Of a DNA stretch of 22,977 nt, positions 1 through 8,400 are shown in pieces (positions within the stretch are counted from its first letter, which is position 1; each line of letters opens with the position of its first letter). The notes beneath the pieces were generated by a model, which was given only the letters and a program-made list of their open reading frames with translations, was not told the DNA's origin and made no database searches. A program made the position numbers and the translations under genes. Source of the DNA: DASRYH01 sp035687245 (lineage in GTDB: Bacteria; Actinomycetota; Coriobacteriia; Anaerosomatales; PHET01). The DNA lies in contig DASRYH010000014.1 in NCBI GenBank assembly GCA_035687245.1, forward strand, positions 1 to 22,977, in the 5' to 3' direction.

Positions 1-25
1 GTCGGCGACGACGGCCGTGAAGTAG
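1..25 (+). CDS. C-terminal end of an upstream gene (partial)
   Basis: The reading frame from base 2 encodes S-A-T-T-A-V-K and stops with TAG at 23-25, directly abutting the ATG of resB. Only seven residues are visible, so the product cannot be named. The zero-spacing junction suggests that this gene and resB are in one operon and translationally coupled. Confidence 0.55.
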
Positions 26-1378
26 ATGCTTCGCCGCGCACTGCGCTTCCTCGAGTCCCCGCGCCTCGCAATCGTGCTGCTCGTCTACTTGGCCTCGGCT
101 TCGGCCATCGCAACCATGGCAGCGCAAGGCGCGCAGCGCTCCGCCGTCTACTCTGCCTGGTACTTCGTGGGTCCGGCGCTCTTGCTCCTGGGATCCACTG
201 CCGCATGCGCGATGCGCAGGACGCGCGTCTCGGCCGCGCGTCTCAAGCAGGTGCGTGCGCTCGAGCCCGAGACGGCCGCGCGCCTAGCACGCCAGCGTGG
301 CCGCGATGTCGGGACCGCCCAGGGCGAGGGCTCGCTGGGCGCTGCCGCTGTGGCGCTACGCGAGCTGGGCTTTCGGCAGGCTCGCGTCCAGGGCCGCGTT
401 GTTGTCGCACAGTCGTCGGCGTGGGCGCTCATGGCAAGCCCGGTCTTCCACTGGCTGCTCGTCTCGCTTCTGATCGTCGTGCTCTTCGGCCGCATGGCGC
501 GTGCCGAAGGGCTGATGGGGGTGCCGGTGGGTGGCGAGCGACCCAACATCGCTGCATCCTACGGTGTCATCGATGCCGGTGCTCTCTATCGCTGGCCGTC
601 GGCACCCCTTCGCATCGCGGTGCCATCGTTCGAAGTCGACTACGTGAGTGACGGCATCGATCGCGGACCGACCCCATTCGTGAAGCTGCTTTCGGCCGAC
701 GGCAGCGTGCTGGCGGCGGGGAAGGTCTACCCGAACAACGCACTCACGCACAACGGAGTGATGATCCACGCGAGCGACTACGGCCTCAGCCCCAAGATCT
801 CGCTTGTCACGCCGGGCGGAGAGGTCGTCGCCACACAGCAGCTTATCGCCGACTTCGATCCGAACGCAGCCCTGCGCATCGCGCCCGCCGAGACCGTGCT
901 GACTGATGCTGCGGGCAAGGCGAGCGTGCGTCTCAGCGTCCAGCTCTATCCCGAACGCCGCAGTGGCCGGGTGGTCAAGCTCGTGCCGAAGTCGCCGAAG
1001 GCGCTGCTGGTGGCCACCGATGCCGAGAACGGCAGCGAACTCGGGCGCGCGACGGTCACGCGGGGCGGCGCGCTGCAACTGGAGCAGGGCAGCGTGCGCT
1101 TCGACTCGGTCGGCTACTACGCCCGCATCTCGGTCGTCGATGACCGCTCGGTCGGTGCGCTCTACTTCTTGTTCTTCGCCGCGATCGCAGCCTCGGCCGT
1201 CGCCCTGCTCACGACGCCGCGCTTCGCGGTGGTCGCCGTCGATGAAGCCGGTGTCGTGCGCGTCCACGTACGCTTCTACCGCCCCAGCGCGGTGACGCCT
1301 GCCGACGTGTATGATGCGCTTCGTTCAGTGCTCGGAGGCGACGGGCAACAAGGCGAAGGAGCGGTGGATGCAGACTGA
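26..1378 (+). CDS. resB: Cytochrome c biogenesis protein ResB (Ccs1 family)
   Basis: ResB with CcsA/CcsB forms the System II machinery that moves haem across the membrane and attaches it to CXXCH cysteines of secreted apocytochromes. The 450-residue product has the family layout. There are two N-terminal membrane segments (about 13-31 and 44-62) and a third at about 139-155 that includes a Phe-His-Trp (H142), a candidate haem-ligand position. A large extracytoplasmic domain (about 160-375) follows, then a last membrane segment (about 377-396) and a cytoplasmic tail. The ATG follows the upstream stop without a gap, so translation is probably coupled. The 3' end overlaps ccsB by 11 nt, the usual resB-ccsB pairing. 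Family assignment rests on layout and on the CcsB neighbour; individual residues are less certain. Confidence 0.85.
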   Translation: MLRRALRFLESPRLAIVLLVYLASASAIATMAAQGAQRSAVYSAWYFVGPALLLLGSTAACAMRRTRVSAARLKQVRALEPETAARLARQRGRDVGTAQGEGSLGAAAVALRELGFRQARVQGRVVVAQSSAWALMASPVFHWLLVSLLIVVLFGRMARAEGLMGVPVGGERPNIAASYGVIDAGALYRWPSAPLRIAVPSFEVDYVSDGIDRGPTPFVKLLSADGSVLAAGKVYPNNALTHNGVMIHASDYGLSPKISLVTPGGEVVATQQLIADFDPNAALRIAPAETVLTDAAGKASVRLSVQLYPERRSGRVVKLVPKSPKALLVATDAENGSELGRATVTRGGALQLEQGSVRFDSVGYYARISVVDDRSVGALYFLFFAAIAASAVALLTTPRFAVVAVDEAGVVRVHVRFYRPSAVTPADVYDALRSVLGGDGQQGEGAVDAD

Positions 1379-2201
1379 GGTGCTGATGATGTGGCTGGCG
1401 GTCTCGGCCTACGCGCTGAGTGCCATCCTGTTCGTCTTCGGCGCGGTCTTCCGCGCTGAGAAGCTGCTTTCCATCGGCCTGTGGACAGCAGCGGCGGGAC
1501 TTGTGCCGCATATCGCAGGCATCGCCCTGCGCTGGCAGGCCGTCGGCCACGGCCCGTTCCTCGGCTTCTACGAGGTCGTTTCGTCCTACGCATTCTTGGC
1601 GGTCATCGCGCTGGTTGCGCTCGCGCTATGGCGCCGGCCTCTCCAAGTGCTGGGCGTAGGTGTCGTTCCCGTCGCCCTGCTGATGCTGGGCGGGGCCATG
1701 CTGGCGCCGAGGTCCCCGCTCGAGATCAGTGCCAAGCTGGCGAGCTGGTGGCTCACGATCCACGTGGCCTTTGCCAAGCTCTCCTACACGTCGTTCATCG
1801 CCGCTGCCGCGCTCGGGCTCGTCTTCATCATCAGAGAGCGCCGCAAAGAGGGGAGCGATTCGGGCCTGCTCGCCAAGCTACCTTCTCAGGCTGTCCTCGA
1901 CGACGTCAGCTTCCGGCTCGTGGGCGTGGGCTTCGTCTTCCTGAGCATAATGATCGTCGCGGGCGCCATCTGGGCCAACGAGGCCTGGGGTCGATACTGG
2001 GCCTGGGACCCGATCGAGACCTGGTCGCTCATCTCGTGGATCGTCTACGCGATCTACCTCCACCTGCGCCTGACGATGGGGTGGCGTGGCCGAAAGGCAG
2101 CCACCTACGCGGTGATCGCGCTGCCGGTCATGGTCTTTACCCTCATCGGCGTACCGGTCGTCTACAACTCGATCCACGGCGCCTATCTGACAGGCTACTA
2201 G
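1368..2201 (+). CDS. ccsB: Cytochrome c biogenesis protein CcsB/CcsA (haem handling protein)
   Basis: This is a 277-residue polytopic membrane protein of the HHP (haem handling protein) family, partner of ResB in System II haem delivery and ligation. The diagnostic tryptophan-rich haem-binding motif is present: W207-G-R-Y-W211-A-W213-D-P-I-E217-T-W. It lies in an extracytoplasmic loop between membrane segments. H61 (in G-H-G-P-F), H132 (in I-H-V-A-F) and H270 near the C-terminus are candidate axial ligands. A longer frame opens at 1311, but I chose the ATG at 1368. It has AAGGAG at 1356-1361 with a 6-nt gap, and the protein then begins at the expected first membrane segment. The gene overlaps resB by 11 nt. 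Its natural client here is the giant cytochrome directly downstream. Confidence 0.92.
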   Translation: MQTEVLMMWLAVSAYALSAILFVFGAVFRAEKLLSIGLWTAAAGLVPHIAGIALRWQAVGHGPFLGFYEVVSSYAFLAVIALVALALWRRPLQVLGVGVVPVALLMLGGAMLAPRSPLEISAKLASWWLTIHVAFAKLSYTSFIAAAALGLVFIIRERRKEGSDSGLLAKLPSQAVLDDVSFRLVGVGFVFLSIMIVAGAIWANEAWGRYWAWDPIETWSLISWIVYAIYLHLRLTMGWRGRKAATYAVIALPVMVFTLIGVPVVYNSIHGAYLTGY

Positions 2202-2285
2202 CCGTCCGAGCTAGCCGAGCGGGCTGATTCGGCCTGTGGAATCTCGCCCCAACCTTACGGCGTAGATGCGTTTGTGCTGGAAAAT

Positions 2286-2299
2286 GTTGTATGAACAAC
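2286..2299. promoter_or_regulatory. Dyad-symmetric operator-like site upstream of the cytochrome promoter
   Basis: GTTGT-ATGA-ACAAC is a perfect 5-bp inverted repeat located about 40 bp upstream of the candidate -35 box, a position typical of an activator site. No regulator family can be named from the motif, and a 5-bp dyad could occur by chance. Confidence 0.25.
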
Positions 2300-2339
2300 G
2301 CCGTCCACCGAATTGTGTGGGATTTATGTGTATTTCATG

Positions 2340-2367
2340 TTGACTCATTTAGTGACACTTCCATAAA
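2340..2367 (+). promoter_or_regulatory. Candidate promoter of the giant cytochrome gene
   Basis: TTGACT (2340-2345) is followed after 16 nt by CATAAA (2362-2367), a fair sigma70-type match lying in an AT-rich pocket (about 2280-2385) that stands out from the GC-rich surroundings. It would start transcription near 2374, leaving a 5' leader of about 55 nt. The 228-bp gap 2202-2429 otherwise holds only short weak inverted repeats and no recognisable gene. Confidence 0.5.
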
Positions 2368-2429
2368 CTCCCTCCAAATGTGCGGAACCGTGCTCAGAAA
2401 CGGCCGCACCGAGAGCCTTGGGAGGGTTC

Positions 2430-5400
2430 ATGGGTGGTGCGAGTGCGCACCGAGCGCAGAAAGCGGCGCGGGGTGCAGGCGTAGCAAGACTCTGTTTGGC
2501 CATCACACTCATCTCGCTGTTCCTACTCACAAACGCTTCGTTCGCCTTCGCTGCAAGCACCTACTACGACATGTCACCCGCTGCAGGCACCACCTCGGCG
2601 AGCGCCATGCCGCTGCTCTCGGTCAAGGTCTCTGACCCGGCCGGGATCTCAGGTGGCTACCAGCTGAAGATCGACGGCGCTTCCAAGACGCCCAAGACGA
2701 AGTGGGGGCCCGGTAACGCCTACGTTGAGCTGTACTATCAGCCGACCTCGGCGCTGACCAACGGCAACCACACGATCTACGCATCGGTGCTAACCGGCGC
2801 AGGTCGTACGTCTACGACCTGGACCTTCAAGGTCGGCCAACCTCCCACCATCGGACCGTTGACTCCCGCCGACGGTGCGACCGTGAACACCCAGAAGCCC
2901 ACCATCTCCGCTGTGGTCAACACCGCTGGCGGAACCCTCGCGTCTCAGAGCATGACTGTGGACGGTGCTTTCGTCGCTTCGACCTACGATGCCGCGACCA
3001 AGACCGTCTCTTACACGCCGGCTCTGCGACTGGCCAACGGTCGCATCCATTCGGCCACGCTCACGGCGACCGACTCGTCGGGCGCATCGACCACTGTGAC
3101 GTGGTCGTTCACCGTCCAGGTCTACGCGAGCATGGTCGACACTCGCGGCTGTACCGAGTGTCACACCGCCTATCCGGCCTCTCACCCGATGACGAACTGC
3201 GACGGTTGCCATGCCGCAACCGCTCCGTTCCCGGCCTACTGGAACATGGAAGCGTCGGCACCTCACGATGCTGACTACCTGCTCGGCATCGACTGCAGCT
3301 ACTGTCACGCCGGGGTCTTCCCGACCGTTCCGAGCCACACCGCCGACGTCTCCACCCAGCACATCGCTGGCTCTGACATGAGTGGCTGCTCCTGCCATGT
3401 CAGCGATCTGACGATCGAGCACAACCGCTATCTGACCTCGACCGGCGACGCGTTCACCTGTGCAACGTGCCACGAGTCCACCAACCCGCAGGTTCAGGCG
3501 GGCATGGCGGCCGGTACCCGTCGCTGCGCCGATTGCCACACCATTCCCAATCTCCACCCCTACGGTGAGATCGACCATCTTGCCGACATCAACGAGATCG
3601 CTGATCTCTCCGGCAAGAAGTGCGTGGACTGCCACGACGCCGACCTGCTGATCGAGCACGAGAAGGCGACCGCCAGCTCCGCCGGCGACGCCTGCGCCAC
3701 CTGCCACGACACGCCGCGCGACAGCTTCGAAGCCTGGAACCAGACCTGTTCGCAGGGTGGCTGCCATGCGGCGGGTAGCGCGACCGCGATGCACGGCAAC
3801 CAGGGTGTGGCTCACGCGCGATCTGCTTCGGCTGACACCTGTGATGGCTCCGGCTGCCACTCCGGTGACGTCGCCGCGCTGCACGCCGGCGTGTCCACCA
3901 CCGTTGGGGCCATCACCGTCACCAGCTGCTCGGTATGCCACGCCCCCGGTGTCACACCCACCAAGGACTGCTCGGCCTGCCACTCGGGCCACGGCGATCT
4001 GAACCCGATCCACGCAGCCACGGTTGGAAACGCTGCGATCACCATCAAGGGAAACACCTACGACGAGATGCCATGCGCCGACTGCCACGCGTCCTCGTCG
4101 CTGCTCGATACGCACAACAATACCTGCGCGACCTGCCACCCCACGGCCTACGACTCGGTCGCCGGCAACTGGGACAAGAGCTGCTCGCAAGGCGGCTGCC
4201 ACACCACTGGCGCCGCTGCGATGCACGGAGGCGTGGACGCAGCGCATACGGTCGACTCCATCTCGTGCACCGACGCTGGCTGCCACGAGGGTGAGGGCGA
4301 CATCGCCATGATTCACGAGACCGTCGGCTGCGACGCGTGCCACGGCGCCGGCAAGACGCCGTCGACAGCGTGCGCCGACTGCCATGACACCGAGACCCCG
4401 CACGGCGACGTCACCGCTACGCACGCCGCGACCGTCTCCAGCGCCGACTTCTCGATCAGCGGCGTCGACTTCGGCACCAAGGACTGCGCCGACTGCCACG
4501 AGGAGTCCAACCTTCTCGACGTCCATCCGGGCGCGTGCGTCACGTGCCACCCCGACCCCCGCAACTCGGTGGGCGAGTGGAACAAGGGCTGTTCGGTGGG
4601 CGACTGCCACACGCTTGGCAACCCGAACCCGATGCACGGCGCCATCGACGCGGCGCACGAGCATGACAGCGTGAACGCCTCCTGCTTCGAGGGCGGCTGC
4701 CACACCGACATCGCATCCACGAGCGTCGCCGCGATTCACAAGGACGTCACTGTCGAGGTCGACGGCGTCACGCGCGCTTCGTGCGGCATCTGCCACGTGA
4801 AGGGCCAGACTCCGACTCGCGACTGCCTGTCCTGCCACCCCGAGCGCGCTCAGTCGCACGGCTACGAGGCCGCCGCGCACGCCGCGACTCCGGCAGCAGC
4901 CGACATCACCATCGCGGGCGAGACCTTCGCCGGCATGGTCTGCGCAGACTGCCACAAGCTCGAGTTGAAGCCCGAACACTCGCGCGCCGGCCTCTCCAGC
5001 ACAGGCGCTTGCTCTGAGTGCCACGCGGCTCTCGTGGGCGAGCTCAACGGCTGGACCAAGGGCTGCGCTCAGGGCGGCTGCCACACGGCCGGCTCCGACA
5101 AGCCGATGCACGGTGACGCCGATGCCGCGCACGCGCGTCCCGCATCCGCGGACTCGTGCGCTGAGTCTGGCTGCCACGCTGACGTGAGCGTCGCCGCGCT
5201 TCACAAGGACAAGTCCCAGACCGTCGGCGAGATCACACGCACCTCGTGCCAGATCTGCCATGCCGAAGGCGTCACCGGGGCAAACGACTGCACGACCTGC
5301 CATGACATGGGCAGCCCGCACGGCCCGATCGCCGCATCTCACACTGCCGAGCTGTCCGCTCAGCCGATCTCCTTCGGCGGGCGCGACTACGGCACTCACG

Positions 5401-8400
5401 AGTGCACCGAGTGCCACGCCAGCGATTCGCTGCTGACGCTGCACGCCAATCAGTGCACGACCTGCCACCCGGCACCGAAGGACTCGCTCGAGCCCGCATG
5501 GCAGAAGGGTTGCGCGCAGGGCGGCTGCCACACCGCAGGTACGAGCGCTCCGATGCACGATGGCATCGTCATCGTCCACGCTGTTACGCGTAACGCATGC
5601 TCGACTGTCGGCTGCCACTACACCGACGGCACGAGCGTGGCTGCGCTTCACGCGACCGCGTCCACCGTGGTCGAAGGCCAGACCCGCACTTCATGCCAGA
5701 TCTGCCACGCCCCGGGGGTGACGCCGTCGACCGACTGCGCGACCTGCCACGACTTGGGCAGCCCGCACGTCGACACGACGCTCGCACACAGTGGCGCTCC
5801 GGTTGGTTGTACCGGCGCAAGCTGTCACGGCGAGATCTGCGACGTCTCCAACCTGCACACCGCGCAGGGCTGCCAGACCTGCCACTTCACCGGCACGGCT
5901 CCGACTGCCGAATGCGCGACCTGCCACACCAACTCCGCGTACGCACATGGCTACACGGTGGAGAACCACACCGGCGAGCTTGCCAACACCGTCACGATCC
6001 TTGGCAAGGGCTACTCCGTGCAGTGCGCAAGCTGCCACGACGCTGCCACCGGTGAGATGGACCTCAAGCCGGTCCACGTCGCGGTGGGCAAGGGCGCTTG
6101 CACTCAGTGCCACCCGATGATCGTGCCCGACGTTGTCACTACCTGGGACGGCACGTGCGCCCAGGCCGGTTGCCACGGTGTCGCCGACTCGCAGCCCGAG
6201 CACGTCCGCATGGACGAGGCCCACGCGATGATGCCTGTCGCCAAGGACTGCCTCGCCGGTGGCCGCTGCCACGTTGGCGGATCGCTGCCCGAGATTCACG
6301 AGAACGCTTCCACCACCGTTTCCGGCGAGGTCTACAGCGGCTGTCAGGTCTGCCACAAGAACAGCGTGGCCACGCCTGAGGTTCCGGTCTTCGTCGACCC
6401 GAACGGCTCCGAGTGGACGAACGAGTGCCTCGGCTGCCACGCCGATCGTTGGGAGCAGCACGGCTATGAGGCCGCGTGGCACCAGTCCACCGTCACCTCC
6501 GGCGAGGCCGTCATCGAGTCCTTCACCGAGACGGTTCAGTGCGCCGACTGCCACGATGCAGAGCTGGCACCCGAGCACACGAAGGTCAGCCTGGGCTGCG
6601 ACAACTGCCACCCGTCGCCGCGTGATGCGTTCACCACGTGGAACAAGGGCTGCCAGCAGGCCAACTGCCACACGTCTGACTCGACCTCGCCGATGCACGA
6701 CGAGATTACGCCGCGCCACCTGCCCACCGAGCACAGCGCCGGCTGCGTGATCGACGGCTGCCACCTCGGCCACACCATCGCTCCGGGCTGGGGCACCAAC
6801 TTGCCTGAGATGCACAAGAACGCGACGGCCGTCGTCAACGGCCAGACCGTGAGCTCTTGCATGGTTTGCCACTACAACAACGAGTACCGCCCGAACTCGC
6901 CCACGGAGGCCCCGGCCTTCAGCTGCGACGCTCAGGGCATCCCCAACACCCGTGAGTGCGACGTATGCCACCCGCAGGGTGAGAACGTCATGCATGCCTA
7001 CTCGTTCGTGAACCACGACACGAGCAACCTGACGGCCGAGTCGATCACCATCGGTGCGACCACCTGGCCGGCGATGGCGTGCACGCGCTGCCACTACACC
7101 GAGCTCTCCAGTGAGCACGCTCGCAACGTCTCCGATTTCAAGTCGAAGGGCTGCGCGAACTGCCACCCGGCGCCGTACGAGTCGCTTGAGGCCGAGGGCC
7201 AGGTCATCGGTGGCTGGAACAAGACGTGTGTCCAGGCCGGTTGCCACGCTGACGGCAGCCCGACCGAGATGCACGCCGACGCCACTGCGCACCACACGCC
7301 GCTCTCCGCGAACGCGGGCTGTATGGCGACCTCCGCTTGCCACTCCGCCGGCGGTGCCACGCTCGCCGACCTGCACTCGCAGGCGACAACGACCGTCGCT
7401 GGCGTCACGCGCACCTCGTGCGACGTCTGCCATGGCGACTTCAAGAACCAGAGCATGCCGCCGAGCCAGGACTGCAACTTCTGCCATCCGCAGATGTGGG
7501 ACGGCAGCGCGGTCATCGACCACGTGAACGAGAACACGCTGCACCCGTCGACCTCGGCAGCCTCCTGCTCGAGCGACGAGAGCTCGTGCCACTCGAAGTA
7601 CCTGATGAAGGAGCACAAGAAGTACGCGCCGAGCGCTGGCGGTACGTTCACGTGCGCTACCTGCCACGACAGCACGGATCCGACCACGCTCGCCGCGATC
7701 ACTGGCAACGACACGCGCTGCGAGGCGTGCCACACCTCCGCTCACGGTGCGCAAGAGACCGCGAGCAACACCTCGTGCCTCGACTGCCATGGAGCATCTT
7801 CTGTCGAGATGTCGGCAGTCTCCACCGACGGTGCGTACGCCAACACCGCCGGCGATCACACCTACTTCACGTCTTCGGCTCACAATACGATTCAGACCAC
7901 GCCGACGGTCGGCGCGCAGGACACGTCGATCCAGTGCACGGTCTGCCACAACCACTCTCGTGACATCGAGAAGGCGATCGAGTACCGCTACACCGGCTGG
8001 CCGAACCCCGAGCAGAACCACGAGGACCTCTGCTACCAGTGCCACACCAGCCAGGTCACCTTCGTCAACGAGCCGAACAAGCCGAATGCGTGGAACGGCC
8101 GCAGCGTCCAGGCCGACTTCCAGCGCTACTCCAAGCACACGATTTCGACGGGCGACGGCTCGTGGGTCGACCAGGAAGTGCCGACGGCACTCTCCGACGC
8201 GACCGTAGCCGCCTTCAACGCCGAAGTCCTGAGCAACCTGCAGGTGGCGACCGGGCCGATCGTGAAGCTGGCGCAGGATACAAGCGGCGGTACCAACCCC
8301 GCCGCCCAGACCGGCCTGCTCTTCGGAAAGGTCGGCGGAGCAACCGCGCTCAGCCAGTACAAGGCCGCCGACAACGCGTGGAACGGGTCGAACAGCGCGC

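Noticed and set aside
1311..1367. Upstream ATG at 1311 for ccsB
   Set aside because: It would add a polar 19-residue extension and a large overlap with resB. The ATG at 1368 has a well-placed AAGGAG.
2199..2235. Short inverted repeats (CTAGC-N7-GCTAG, GCCGA/TCGGC) after ccsB
   Set aside because: Stems of 5 bp without T-runs; not convincing as a terminator.
2418..2429. TTG at 2418 as start of the giant cytochrome
   Set aside because: It overlaps the ribosome binding site GGAGG (2421-2425) that serves the ATG at 2430.
2790..5651. A 953-codon open frame on the minus strand inside the cytochrome gene, with another of 815 codons at 5691-8138
   Set aside because: Both are antisense to a gene whose reading is certain from dozens of CXXCH motifs. 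Long antisense frames are common in GC-rich DNA, and their translations are low-complexity Val/Ala/Arg-rich without recognisable domains.
3621..7565. CRISPR-like or satellite repeat interpretation of the regular cytochrome array
   Set aside because: Units are over 400 bp, diverged at DNA level and conserved as protein motifs in one open frame; there are no short identical repeats with spacers.
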